Shown: positions 30,101 through 48,900 of the stretch, piece after piece | How positions within the stretch are numbered: the stretch's first letter is position 1 | Layout: each line of letters opens with the position of its first letter | The notes under the pieces: generated by a model | What the model saw: only the letters and a program-made list of their open reading frames with translations | What the model was told of the DNA's origin: nothing | Database searches by the model: none | Made by a program: the position numbers and the translations under genes | Source of the DNA: Macrosoma leucophasiata | Taxonomy: Eukaryota > Arthropoda > Insecta > Lepidoptera > Hedylidae | Direction of reading: 5' to 3' | NCBI GenBank assembly: GCA_036365455.1 | Contig: JAWQUS010000032.1 | Location: forward strand, 13,090,001-13,154,000 | DNA: 64,000 bases

Positions 30101-31232
30101 ATTTTGCTCAAAATTGCGAAAAAGTACAAGAAAATGCCCAGTCAAATTGTATTGCGATATGTCGTAAGTATTCATCTTTTAATTCCATATCTTGCTCGAG
30201 CCCACCCGCGTGCTCATACACAAGGTAATTTACATAAACAAGTAATACCACATCTTAACCTTTATGTTTGTTTCGATTCTAAGACATTATTGAGTTAGTC
30301 CTTATGGTGACTAATGCTTATAACAATAAACCATAGGAAACGGCCGTCAATTCCGTGACCTGTGTTGCGAGTGGTGCGAGCTTCTACATAATACGAGTAT
30401 ATGTGCCCTTAGATTATCTTGGTCTGGGCCTTTATTCGCCCCTAGGGTTTTTGGCATATCCCTATTTGTCTATACTACGGGCAGCAGCATCCATTTAAGT
30501 AGCTATTATGTTACGTACTTACTGCCTAGACGAGATGAATCCATGTTGATAGCCCTCATCTTCACAAAAGAGTAACACCCTGGCCAACGCCAACTTGACT
30601 TACCGTTTTAGCCGACGAAGTAAATGTACAGTATTTCTTATTATTTAAATAAGAAATTTAAATAATAAGAAAATTATTTATCATCGATAAGTCGCGTAAA
30701 TTAATGAAAAACTATTTAAGATATTATATGTTTCGGCCATATTGGAATACATAACCTATTTCTAATACCTGCTCTTTGTCAAATTTACAAAGAGGGATCT
30801 TAATTATGTATATTTTATGTTTATATTGAGCAGACTCAAACACTATTAAACCGATTTTTATTTTTTTATTTAATAGATATTTGATTTACCGTTCGTATAT
30901 ATTTCATGTTTTAAAATGTGCGACTCGGACATATTGGAATTTAGTGAGTTTTAGGGTATAGAGAATGGTAAGCCTGTATTAAAATAAAAAGTTTATTGTT
31001 TCAGATTGACCGTGGTGCAATAGTTGTGGTGAGATCTGTGAAGCATGAGCATATATTCAGTAATATAGATATATTCGACTTCGAATTAACTCCAGAAGAA
31101 GTGGATTTGATAAGCTGCTTCAATATCGACATGAAAGTCTATCCATTGCCTATCGACAGCCAGTTAATTAGATATATAACGCCACTTTTAGTAAATCCAT
31201 TGAATATTAGTTATTTGTACACTGATATTTAG
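24133..31232 (+). CDS. Gene C: secreted AKR2E-like aldo-keto reductase, 7 exons, 339 aa
   Basis: Exons are 24133-24174, 25308-25400, 26578-26748, 26930-27046, 29128-29295, 29963-30163 and 31005-31232 (stop TAG), all phase 0 with GT-AG junctions. The start [14 protein letters not shown] is hydrophobic and signal-peptide-like. Catalytic Asp68, Tyr73, Lys102 and His135 (LMHDP) are present. The residue matching the nicotinamide-binding Gln (Gln190 in AKR1C, Gln183 in AKR1B1) is Glu195 (AVNEIE). The cofactor segment reads V-V-R-S, with Arg274, Ser275 and His280. N-glycosylation sequons (FNAS, LNIT, LNIS) fit secretion. It is close to gene D in exons, upstream region and the start of the 3' UTR, so the two look like a recent tandem duplication. 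Intron 4 carries a TIR element absent from D. AATAAA is at 31262-31267. Substrate unknown; ecdysteroid-type AKR by family. Confidence 0.93.
24284..24460 (-). mobile_element. Helitron-like element, diverged
   Basis: Ends in the CTAG-type terminus (on +, CTAGATGTTGCCCGCAGCTT) preceded by A. The other end reads ACTAATATTATAAATGCG on the minus strand. It lies in intron 1 of gene C. Confidence 0.6.
25401..26577. other. Gene C intron 2
   Basis: No gene. An imperfect inverted repeat (ttattcataaacgta at about 26235 with tacgtttatgaataa at about 26356) encloses a CTTTCTTT-rich stretch, probably a MITE. Confidence 0.4.
27222..28550 (-). mobile_element. Unclassified 1.33-kb TIR element carrying an unknown spliced ORF
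   Basis: The 24-bp inverted ends begin GGGGTCGTTCATAAATTA and differ at one position; they are followed by C-rich/G-rich subterminal tracts. A 3-bp duplication TCG flanks it (27219-27221, 28551-28553). The minus strand carries a degraded two-exon gene. No known transposase motif is visible, so the superfamily is open. It lies in intron 4 of gene C and is missing from intron 4 of gene D. Confidence 0.7.
27462..28211 (-). pseudogene. Unknown two-exon ORF inside the TIR element
   Basis: Exon 1 starts [20 protein letters not shown] and runs to [12 protein letters not shown], with a donor CAG|GTTAGT near 27984. An acceptor TTTTTGCAG near 27827 leads into [19 protein letters not shown]. The two join in frame only if one T is added to a 9-T run before the donor, so a one-base loss is likely. 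A second frame shift near 27640 is needed to reach the acidic tail [20 protein letters not shown], which ends SPWMNNS. I do not recognise the family; residues are otherwise protein-like (charged, low in stops). Confidence 0.45.
30634..30672. repeat. Perfect 17-bp-arm stem-loop
   Basis: TTTCTTATTATTTAAAT and its complement around the 5-nt loop AAGAA, in intron 6 of gene C. Confidence 0.8.
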
Positions 31233-31564
31233 TTGACTTTGAAACCTGTTGTTTTTATTGAAATAAATTATATTATATTGCTGAATTGTTATAGAATGTA
31301 GAATGTAGAATACTTAAATGTATGTAATTAATTAATTCAATTATCATTACACAAATTTATAATATTTCCGAGTATGCTTTTAATTTATCCCAATATTAAA
31401 TTTGATGAAAATGATAGGTACCTACGCATTATGTTTTCTTTTACACGTGTGATACGCCCATCAAATAAAATGGATAATAATTATGATATTAACATACTCG
31501 TAGATAGACTAAACTGATGAAGTGATTATTTCAGATTTAAATTACATACTTTTTTTTGTAGTTC

Positions 31565-32165
31565 TGACGTGCATACGTACCTCTGTTGCCGTCGCTGTTG
31601 CTCTGTGTTATCGTGGCGTCTAGCAATTTGCGGTTGCCTCGACAGCAGCGGCTTTCAGTGACCACGGTAGCGTCGCGGGTAAGTGTCGACCAGTTTTCGA
31701 CTTCCCGGCCCTGCGACGCAACTTCCTCTCCTTCTCTTCTTGGTGGTGCGTCGGTGCAGCAGCTCCATCTGGCACTCGACTGCCACAACAAGGGACAGTG
31801 GGGATTCTCACCAAGATGAGAACGCTGACAGCATAGAGGTAGCGTTATAATTCTATGGCCGACAGTTAAACGGCGCGACCGTACCACTGGTCCTATCGGG
31901 CGGACCTAACAACTTCGTTATCGTTCCGGGGTGCTCCTATTATTACCGGAGAGGAGAGGATTTCGCGTGGAAGTCGTCTCCCATCAGGAGACCTACTGTG
32001 CAGTGGGACAAATCCGTAGAGGTGGTCGTGGGGTTCATTCTCAGTGTGGTCGTGGGTACATGCCGCGCGCAAGACTTTCCACAAGCCACGAACTCCCTCA
32101 CAGATTTTACACGAAGGTCCCGTGCTATGACGTCATTCCGAACGTACCTTCCCGCATTGTAAGAG
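31565..32165. other. GC-rich segment of unknown origin upstream of gene D
   Basis: About 600 bp much richer in G+C than its surroundings, with overlapping open frames on both strands but no recognisable protein. It begins near 'gttctgacgtgcatacgtac' and stops where similarity to the gene C upstream region begins. Probably a retroelement or gene fragment insertion. Confidence 0.4.
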
Positions 32166-32189
32166 ACAATAATATCATAATTTATAATA

Positions 32190-32391
32190 ATTATCATAAT
32201 TTATTCAAACCTTATTTCACCTTAACTATATAAAATTATATTTTTAACTTTCTTTTTGCAGATAAAGTGCATGATATTCATAAAATTATGATACTATTTA
32301 TTGTGGTATTGTGTTAATTACATTATCGATAGAACATTAATAAAAGTAAAGTATTAACTAAAATACAATAGTTTCAGCTTTTGACTAAAAT
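32190..32391 (+). promoter_or_regulatory. Gene D upstream conserved blocks
   Basis: Aligns with gene C upstream from ATTTATTCAAACCTTATTTC through GATATTCATAAAATTATG (32273) and TCGATAGAACATTAATAAAA. The distal GATAACTAATC block is replaced by the GC-rich segment boundary. Confidence 0.45.
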
Positions 32392-38690
<6,299 letters not shown>

Positions 38691-39146
38691 TTGACTTTGA
38701 AACCTGTTGTTTTTATTGGTATAAATTATGTCATGTTGCTGAATTGTTATATATGCAGACGTAAATGTAGATAATTAATTTATGAAATTATCATTAAAAT
38801 TATATATATTTTCGAATATGCTATGCAATTTATTTCATTAAATATTTGATGAAAAAATGAAACTTATTATTTTTTCTTTCACACGTGTGACACGGCCATA
38901 AAATTAAATGGATATGATAATTTGGCACAAGTAGGCGTTACAGGGTTCTTAACATGAAATTAGTGCTTATGATTAAAATATATAAAAACGAAATAATTAG
39001 ACTGAACTGATGAGGTGATCATATGCAAAACAGTCCGTCATCCGAACTACGCGTGATACACTACAAAAATGGTCTACTACGAAACTAACATCTTGACTTT
39101 AACAAAACATTTTGGCGACAGGCGTAGGACCATTTGGGATTGTACC

Positions 39147-40704
39147 CAGGGCCGTCTTAGACTATGCTGGGGCCCTTGGGCACACAAGAATTCGGAGCCC
39201 TTTTTAACCGAGTTCAAAAAACGAGAAGGTTCTCCATTCGGCCGGTACATATATATATTTTTTAATGTATGTACGTGAATTTCGCCGAGATTTCTCGACC
39301 AATTTACGTAATTCATCTTTTCTTTGATAAGAAACAGTTTCGAATTGGTCCCATAAAAATTTGATTCAGATAGGCCCATTAGTTTTTATTTTATGAGCAT
39401 TTTTTACTTACTTTCACCTCAGACTAAAGGAATAAGAATATAAGAATAGACGGCGAGTTGTCATAGAGTGCGTTGAATTCACTGACGTCCTAGATAGTCC
39501 TAATGCGCATGACAATAAGATGTCAACGAGTGACAATGACACATTTACTCATCGACGACACAAAACAGCATATTAACTCCTTCGTTAATAAAATGTTTTC
39601 ATTGATTTCGTATGGTCGTGTAATAATTTTGTATCGACACACCTAAACAATTTAAATTAGGTATTTAATTGTCACGAAGCTAAAAGATTCAGATTTTACA
39701 AATTTAACAGATGTGAACATTAATCTAATTGACAATGCAGCAATAAACTAAAAAGTATTAAATAAATATAACTACGTTAAGATAAACCGACTTCAAAACT
39801 GAAAAGTAAAAAATAATAAAGATTTTATTGTAATTATATAATACCTATTATTTATATGTGCTATTTACTAATAGGTTTGAAGTCGGTGCCAAACTTCACG
39901 CCTGTAATCCCCGAAGGGGTAGGCAGAGGTAAATGCATGAATTCAAGCATACATGCAAACACCCACGATTCGCCGGTTACGTTTTGTTCAGTGTATTAAT
40001 TTGCTCGTATTCATATTTAAGTGATTAAAATATAATTATTTGCTTAAGGCTTGGCACCGTCTTCAAACCTATTAGTAAATAGCACATATAAATAATAGGT
40101 AGTATATAATTACAATTAAATCTTTATTATTTTTTACTTTTCAGTTTTGAAGTCGGTTTTTCTTAACGTAGTTATATTTATGGAATGTAAAGAAAGCAAA
40201 CTATGCATTTTTTAATTCACTGTGATCTGCTTTATTACACACACACTACACACACTTACTCATACATACAATCACAATACTAACATACACATACCTACAC
40301 ATACACACGCACCCAACTATTGGCATATCTCATTCCAATCTATAGGTACCTACCACGCATACTCGTATCACAGTCTCTGTGCTCGTATAATAAAATCGTA
40401 GGAAAGTCAAAACTATACTTGTACATTGAATAAAAGATTTTTTGGGGTTTGAACTGCAATTGATATCGAAAAATATAATTTTTAGATTTTTTGTCTGTTT
40501 GTCTCTATGTATATCCGGGCTAAACTCAAAAAGTACTGCATGGATTTACTTCAAATTTGGCATGAATAATACTAAAAGGTCGCGTTAACATATAGGCTAC
40601 ATATTATCACGCTATCACCTACGGAATTGTCGGTTCTTCGGGGCCCTCTGAGGATGGGGCCCTGGGCACTGGCCCCGAGAGCCCCTATGGTAAAGACGGC
40701 ATTG
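39147..40704. mobile_element. hAT-like element, TIR CAGGGCCGTCTTA, nested in a MITE
   Basis: The left end CAGGGCCGTCTTAGACTATG and the right end read from the other strand, CAATGCCGTCTTTACCATAG, are imperfect inverted repeats. Flanks ATTGTACC (39139-39146) and CTTGTACC (40705-40712) look like an 8-bp duplication with two changes. It interrupts a CATAGAG-type MITE and itself contains an inverted pair of CCGACTTCAAA MITEs. Confidence 0.75.
39764..40187. repeat. Inverted pair of CCGACTTCAAA MITEs around a SINE fragment
   Basis: 39764-39892 and 40045-40187 are the same MITE in opposite orientation, each with internal inverted ends (ACCGACTTCAAA ... TTTGAAGTCGGT). A SINE family 1 fragment (39893-39985) lies between. 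Another copy is split by the BEL element at about 10323-10393 and 16816-16866. Confidence 0.7.
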
Positions 40705-40888
40705 CTTGTACCTTGTCAGAGCGTAAAGCCTGCATATGGCTACTCCTCTCCGGTCTGCCGCGGCTGGTGGCCCGTGTTGATCTATGCGGTTACCCACGGA
40801 ATAGATATAACTAGCATTGTTGACAGATGTCGCTACTGCCGCCATAAGGCAATGCAATCAATGTGAAGGAAGAATTCGATATTCAGGT

Positions 40889-40985
40889 GCGGCCTTCGGT
40901 TGCTCAATTGAAAGAGCGGCTGGACTAGATTCCCAGTAGTCGCGGGTTTAAGTCCCGTCTGAAGTCACATTTTTCTTTCCAGTTT
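40889..40985 (+). repeat. tRNA-like SINE head, solo
   Basis: Same tRNA-like unit as at 20960 (CTCAATTGAAAGAGCGGCTGG ... TCTGAAGTC, with B-box GGGTTTAAGTC) without the left inverted arm; followed by TTTTTCTTTCCA as in the two TIR copies. Confidence 0.55.
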
Positions 40986-41599
40986 TGATAATACTTGAAA
41001 TGGGATTCATTTGGCGGCACATCTCTCGGAATATAACTCACAGATAGCCCACGTGAAGTGCATTTGTAGTCATAGGCGTCGGCAAGGGATGGTAATGGAA
41101 CAGCGGAAAGAGCCTAGATATTTTTTCTTTAAGAAATACCCCGTTTTTCCGTAGTTACATTTAACGATTATATTTTTCGTTCTCCATATAGGTATATAGG
41201 TATATAAACGAAAAATAAGTCTTTCAAAAATGTAAGAGGCGTGCAAATATCATTTTACGATTGAGTTAACTGTTCGAGACTTATTAAGCTTTAAAGTGTC
41301 AATTTTCGTTACTCAAGTGTCCACCAACTAAACAATTGTTAATAAAAATTCAAACGTTACGGCAATAGTAGCTACATATAACGAAATTAAAAGGAAAACT
41401 ATCACACTTAACACCCATATTCTAAGTCGTAATCTCGACCTTAACTCAACCTCACTCAATGGAATTGGTATTCTTAGTTGTAACCACAGACCAGACCAAT
41501 CAGCCTTCCTCATCGTCGATGGTTGTAACTAATAACGTCAACTTGACATTCTGCCTCCGTTTGAGGTAAGAAGCAACTGTCAAACTCCAAGGTACCGCA

Positions 41600-41891
41600 C
41601 ATAGAGCAACACGGGCCACCGGCCGCGGCGGACTGGAGGAGAGTAGCCATAGCGTGTATCACCGATGCAAAACAGTCTGTTATTTTTTGCGGGCGGAAAT
41701 GCGTGCGACACACACGCACACTACAAAAATCGTCTATTACTACGAAACTCACACCTTGACTTTAACAAAATACAGAAACAATTTCACGCACATATTTAAA
41801 CATCTAGGCGACAGGTATAGGCCCATTTGGGTTGCACTTTGACAGAGGGGAAAGCCTGCATATGGCTATTCCCCTCCGGTGTTGCTCTATA
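41600..41891. mobile_element. CATAGAG-type TIR MITE with 8-bp TSD
   Basis: The ends CATAGAGCAACACGGGCCAC and GTTGCTCTATA are inverted; the right terminal repeat has lost part of its length. Flanked by a perfect GTACCGCA duplication (41592-41599, 41892-41899), which suggests a hAT-type mover. It lies in the D-E spacer. Confidence 0.78.
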
Positions 41892-42324
41892 GTACCGCAT
41901 GACAAACGACGACTGCGTGATATCGTCGATGCTCAGGACCTACCTTGACGTTTCGAGACTATTATATATTATTATATATCAGAGAGTATTTACATTTACG
42001 CGATATTCTTGCGCTCAATAAGTTTTTCGTGTCGGAACTGTCTGGAAATATAAATTAATACCATTTTCCTATAAAAATGGATTTTTAAGACTTTGTGAAT
42101 TATCTATATGACACACGGTCTAATTGTCTACAACTAAGAATATGGATTTCGAGGTGTCCTCATAAAATATCTCAAGCTGAGTGTGAGTCAAGGAATGTTT
42201 CGAGTAATGTCTTAGAATATGGGTGTTAGTTTCGGCATCTAGAAATAAGTAAAGATAAAGCAGGAAATAATTTACACTCCCTCGAGTACTAATGTCAATT
42301 AGGTATCTGACGCCCATTTTTTAT

Positions 42325-42600
42325 GTAATGGAAGTAGCAAACAAACATGCAGTTCACATTGATGTTAAGTGATGACTGTAGTCTAAGGACACCTACCCAA
42401 AGACCAAGGTCAAAATGCAGATGCGTTACCATTCTTGAGGCTTAAGGTATAATGCCTCTGTGCCGGAAATTACAGGGCCGTACATAACCACCTGACCGGA
42501 ACACGATAGTGCTGAACACTACCATTTAGCGGCAAGTATATTAGGTAATGCGGTGGTGCCTACGCCCGCGAGCTCCGTCACTGGAGCTCTACCACCAGTA
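42325..42600 (-). repeat. GGTAGAGCTCC family repeat
   Basis: Reverse copy in the D-E spacer, ending just before a perfect stem-loop at 42634-42693 and about 370 bp upstream of gene E. Confidence 0.7.
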
Positions 42601-42633
42601 GGTAGTTGAACAACTCGACACACAATTTGTCGG

Positions 42634-42693
42634 GTATTCGACCCCTTAAAACTAGTGCTAACTAGTGCTAACTAGTTTTAAGGGGTCGAATAC
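42634..42693. repeat. Perfect 23-bp-arm stem-loop
   Basis: Arms 42634-42656 and 42671-42693; the 14-nt loop contains further copies of ACTAGTGCTA. Confidence 0.9.
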
Positions 42694-42756
42694 TTTAGTA
42701 AACACAAATGCAACATAATTATCTAAGTATGTATACTTAAATATACGAAAGTATAT

Positions 42757-42967
42757 GATAGCTAATCGTAATATATTCAGACATTATTTTACACATACTT
42801 GTAATATCCATAAATATCTATTATTTTTACTCACTTTCAAAAGTTTAATTATGTGATACTCATACAATATTTGTTACTATCTGAAACATATGAATTAACA
42901 TAAAAATATTTGTTAAATGAACAAAATTTACAATATTTTCAGGATACCTTGCGAGTTGCATCTAGAA
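42757..42967 (+). promoter_or_regulatory. Gene E upstream conserved blocks
   Basis: GATAGCTAATCGTAATATAT (42757), a diverged second block (AATATCCATAAATATC), and an acceptor-like TTTCAG just before the start (42941-42942). Confidence 0.4.
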
Positions 42968-45900
42968 ATGTATTCTTTTATATTCATAGTTTTATTCGCC
43001 TCTTTCATTGTAAGTATATTAAAATTTGTTGTTCTTCTGTTTTGTTTAATTATGAACATTAAAGGTTGAAAGGTTAAAAAAGTATAGGTAGCTGATTTAG
43101 GTTTACGATAGAATCGTAAAAATAAATGACAAATCTAAATGTGATTTTTGGTTGCGATAAGTGTAATTATTAATAACTCTAGGTTAGTTTTAAAAAAAAT
43201 GACTATGTAAAAGTGCTCTCCAGGAGCCTAATTAAATGAAATAAATGAATAAACTGAATAAACTAAACATTTACGTAAATTATTAAGAAACACGATTTTT
43301 TAGGCAATTTTGTATTTGGTTTTCCAAAATCAATAAACATTTCGTTTTACCTTAGTAAATAAGTATATTTTGATTCTGCCCTTTCGGGAATGATGGCAAG
43401 TTTCATACAAAATTAAAAAAAAGGTACAAGATAAAATAGGTTTGAAATATAGAAACCCTAAAAAAAAAAACAAAATTGCTCATGTGAAAGGAAGGTTACG
43501 TTTTTAATGAGTTTAGTAATAGTTTCAGGTGAGTGGACTTTCAGGCCTACCAACAACACCATATTATATTTTAAACGATGGCTACAAAATGCCAGCTATC
43601 GGCTTGGCAACGAATGCACCGGTAAGTGAATATTTCATAATAATAACTATGTATACATAATATTTACATAAGGCGGACTTACGCAACCTTAGTTGCGTAA
43701 GTCCGCCTTATGTATAGTTCCTTCTTTTGTGCATAAAAGTTACATAAATAAATAAATAAATAATATTAAAAGCGATTTTTTACGTAATAGATGTGGCAAA
43801 CAAGCATGCAGTTCACATTGACGTTAAGTGATGACTGCAGCCTATAGACACTCACACAAAGACCAAGATCATAATGCAGATGCGTTACCACTCCTGAGGC
43901 CTAAGGTGTTATGCCTCTGTGCCGGAAATTACGACTTAGGTAACTACATTACCACCTGACCGGAAGACGATAGTGCTGAACACTACCATTTAGCGGCAAG
44001 CAATTTAGGTAATGCGGTGGTGCCTAGTTGTTACGCCCGCGAGCTCCGTCACTGGAGCTCTACCACCAGGAAAGAGAAATTCTTGTTATCCCTATTATTA
44101 TCGACAATAGAAGTGACATGATCGCATGAACATGTCGCCACAAATTGGTGTTGTTTCGACAGTATTCGACACCAATTCCGGTGAACTAACAACTGAATCA
44201 AAACTTGTCATATACCTAATCAAATGTCAGTTAGCGAAACGATTATGAACCTTTACAGACGCATTTACGGAAAAAAAAAAGTATTTTACTTTATGTTAAC
44301 TTAAGTACGTATCTAGTTATTATAGATACGTGTCTGTAGATATATATGTGCTTTCTCGACTGTTTTTATGAACAGGCGATTTTTAGTACGTTGTTATAGC
44401 TTGTTATAAAGATTTTTTCAAATCGGATCAGTAGTTTCTGAGATAGCGCGTTCAAACAAACAAACAAACAAACTCTTCAGCTTTATAATATTAGTTTAGA
44501 TTTTCGCACGGTCAGTTACATGTGACTCTGTCACGTGTTCGCAAAACTAGCAGCCTATATGCTTTAATGTTAATCCAAAATTTATTAACTAACCAAATGT
44601 GTTTATAGTCCAAAATTGACCAAAATGTATATCCAAAAAAGCTGCCCAAAGTCACTTTTCCACGCGAACGAAGTCGCGAGCACAGCTAGTAAATAAATAA
44701 ACATGTGTGAGAGTGTGCGTTATTCCCTTTACACGTTGTAGATAGATTTCATCTCAAAAAGCAAAGCATGTCAAACTTTTGGAAATCGGGGCATAGATTT
44801 TTATTTACCGTACCTAATTAGCAGCCCATCTTCTAAATATTTCAAAAGTGTTTCTTAGGATTTTGAAGTACCACATTTTTTGTAAAAAGTTTATAATTTT
44901 TCGCATTTCACAATATACTTACTTACGGTAACACCAAGATTCTATTTACCCTGTGATGCAATGCTGTATAATTGTTTTTAATTTATTTGCAGCTAATACA
45001 AATACCTTCAGTTCGGCAATCTACGTTTTTGGCATGTAAAGCTGGGTACAGGTTGTTTGATACAGCAGCATTATATGCGGACGAGGTGCAAGTTGGTCAA
45101 GGTTTGAATGATGCTATTTGCGCGGGTATCGTAAAAAGAGAAGAACTATTTGTCATCACAAAGGTAATTTCAAAAAGCTTTGCTGTACCAATGTTTTTAA
45201 AAAATATTGAAGAAAGAGGCTTTGTGTGAATGAGAGTATCGGTAGAAATGAAAAAGACACGATACTATGGTTGGACCATATAGAAAGAAGGAATGTCGAA
45301 ATAGTGAACAGAACAGAATCCATTCATTTTGAATGTAGATGGTTGCAGAGGCCCAAGATGACAAAGACTGACTTGCCTTGATTGAACAAGTCGAGTTTTG
45401 TCCGAAGGTGGGATCAAAAGTCTTCGGAATAGGCGTGAATCTATGAATAGAGTGATGAACGTAGAAGTGGCACGGCGGGGTTGTAGGTAAGAATTGCGGT
45501 ATTTGGCGCTCCACGTCTATCTCGCAAGGGACTTGGTGTGAAGAAACAACATAATAATATCTTAATACAAAAGGTGACTGATAATGTGTCTCAACGTAAT
45601 GTGTTGTCCCTCATAAGGGCTAAGGGCTATATTTTACTCGGCCGCCATGGCGGCATAACCAGTTGCCGCCAGCAATAAAATGTATTCAGCACTATATTGT
45701 AGACCGTACTCACCTGGTGCCCTGGTTGCGCAACCATTTTGGCGGCGCGACCAGCTCGGTGCGTTGTTGGTAAGCCCTATCTGCTACCAAATGGTCGTGA
45801 TCAGCACTATCGTATTTTAATTTGATGGTGATATATATTATAATATGTCTGTAACTTTTACAGAGGAAAATCAAACTTAACTTTTTTTTATTCACACAAT

Positions 45901-48900
45901 ATAAAATATGATACATCTCACCCTGTATACTTGCTTGCCACAATATTTACTTACAATTCTTTCAGTTATGGAATTCGAATCATGCCCGCAAAGAAGTAGT
46001 GCCTGCTCTCAAAAGATCTCTACTGAGACTTAACATGAAATATGTTGACCTCTATCTCATTCAGAGTCCTGTTGCAGAAGACGTAAGTTCAGCTACATTT
46101 TTTTTCGTTGATTTTTTTTTCAGTTTTTGAGATTTGTACCTCAAAAGGAAAAAACGGTACATTTTTTTTTGATGATATGACATTGCTATTACCCATATAG
46201 CCAGTATATAAGCAGCGTAAAAGTCAGTATAAAGTAGTATAATAAATCTTTGAGTATAATATAGTCAGTCAATTATTTATTAAGTATGTCAGTCAAGTGA
46301 GTTACAGTCAGTTATTCGAGTCAAGCGATGGCTACTTTACCAGAACATTTACAATGAAGTTTTGGTGGCAACCTGAAAGGTCGTGTTTTCGCACTGTTAT
46401 TCTATTTCACTAAACACAGGCACTGTAATAAACCTATATCAAACAAAATGCCACCAACTTTATTCAATATAACTTAAAAATACACCAAGAAAATGAAATA
46501 AAATAAAAGCACCATACGCCTCTTTCAAGGTGCCCGCCAAAACTCAACGGTACCCTTATAAGATCACTCATGCGTCTGTTGACAGATTTTCTCCAAAAGT
46601 CATGGACCGATATAGTAGAAATTTTGGTACACACAATCGGTGACCGAAACATGTAACAAAACTTAGTGAATTTCAAACACAGAGGCTATTCTTGAGGGAT
46701 AAATTGGGTAATCAAAAAAGTTTTTCAAACTCTATTGTGTGATACATTTTGATAAAGATCATAAGGTCAAATTATTAAAAAGACAAGGTGTTGCACTCCG
46801 GGAGTGCCGGCAGTAGTGAAAACATGAATAACGAACAAAAGAAAAAACTACGTTGTGTAATTTTTTTTCCTTTGTTCGTTTATATTTTCTGTATTTGCAG
46901 GATAACGGGACTAGAATAAAAATAGATTATCTGCAGACATGGAAGGGCATGGAAGACGCGAGAGACTTGGGTCTGACAAGATCGATTGGAGTTGGAAACT
47001 TCAATGCTTCAGAATTATCAAGACTTGTGAATAATAGTATCACTGTACCTGCTGTCAATAAAATTGAGGTAAGATTTATAAGTTTGCAATATCATATTTT
47101 TTTTTAAATCTTTTTTTATTTTGTGGAAGTGGCAAACAAGCTTGCAGTTCACATTGATGTTAAGTGATGACTGCAGCCTATAGACACCCACATGAAGGCC
47201 AAGGCCAAAATGCAGATGCGTTTACGGTTTGTATGAAGTAAATGAGAAAATTTGTTTAGCATAAAAGTAATAGTAGTAGCAGTAACAGTAGTAACAGTAG
47301 TAACAGTGATATTTTTCTCTAAATCGCACAAACTTTGGTTTATACATAAAATGACTGAAAGGCATTTATTACCTAATCTATACTAATATCTTCATTACGA
47401 ACGCGATCGGTGTATCACTCACCGATCGCGTTCGTAATGAAGATGTAAGAAAGAGACTTTGTGTGAATGATAGTATCGGTGTAAAAATGAAAAAAGGCAT
47501 GCTCCGATGGTTCGGGCATATAGAAAGAATGTCGAATGAGCGAATGACTAAACAGATATACAATGCGAATGTGGATGGTTGCAGAGGCCCAGGAAGACCA
47601 AGGCTGACCTACCATGACCAAATAGGTCGAGTTCTGTCTGATGGTGGGGTCAAAAGTCTTAGGAATCGGCGTGCATGTATGAAGAGAATGATGAAGGTAG
47701 ACGAGGCACGAGAGGTTTGTCAGAACCGGGATGTCTGGCGCTCTACACTCTCTGCCTACCCCGTTAGGGACCTGGCGTGAAGATACATACATATACTAAT
47801 ATCATAAGGCTAAAGAGTTTGTTTGTTTGTTTGAATGCGCTAATCTCAGAAACTTCTGGACCGATTTGAAAAGTTTTTTCAGTGTTAGATATCACATTTA
47901 TCGAGGATGGCTATAGCTATATATCATCACGCTATGACTAATAGGAACGGAGCAGTGCGGGCGAAGCCTGGGCGGGCCGCTACTGTAGAAATATTTGGAA
48001 GAGGGTACCTACTCGTATTCCAAATTATATTCACTATACGCGCTATTTGTTAACTAGTATGTAGACGACCTGATACAGGTGTTTTTTAAAAGAAGTCGCT
48101 ACTAGGAACTTGATTGCTTCAGTGTTCCAAATTAGAACCGCTATCTTTGTTAATTTTAAGACTATGGAATCCATAGAATGAATACCTAATGAAAAATGAA
48201 TTTTGTTGCAGATTAATCCAACCTTCACGAATGTAAAGCTGGTTTCTTACTGTCAAAGTTTGAATATCGTTGTCCTAGGCTATTGTCCATTTGGGTTCCT
48301 GATACCACGTTTCAATCAGAATCCACCTCCTCCACGGTTCAACGATCCAGTTCTGGTGAAAATTGCAAACAAGTACAATAAATTGACCAGTCAAGTTGTA
48401 TTGCGATATGTGGTGAGTCCTCCTTTTACGTTTTATAGACTCTGAAAGTCCCGGTGACCTTTTTAGAGTGTAAACACACTATGTCGAAACTACGCGACGG
48501 AAGTTCGGCGGCTGATTTTACGTTCCGACGTATTCGGCTGAGATGACACACGATAAGTGCCGAAACTTACGCGGCAGAACTTCAGTTCACTGTGGTGTGT
48601 GTCGGCATAGTATGTGAATTCCGCAATCGAACTGAACTTTGCCGAAGTTACGCTGTAGGTACGCTATAACGCAGCGTAATTTGGACATACCTACCTAGGT
48701 ATCGTCAGTAATTCAAATAGAATCGTATTCGTATAGTGCCCTATTAGGAATACGATTCTATTTGAATTACATACTATGCCGACACACACCACACTCTGTC
48801 GTGGACAGTGGCAGCTAGTTTAGCTAAACTTAACGTGGACAAGTTTTGTAACATTTCGCGTTTCTCTGGTACTTTACTGGTGGTAGAGCTCCAGTGACAG

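Larger units (their letters stand above)
39025..40786 (-). mobile_element. CATAGAG-type TIR MITE, split copy
   Basis: The left part (39025-39146) and right part (40705-40786) together match the intact family members at 41600 and 63425. A hAT-like element interrupts it. Confidence 0.7.
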
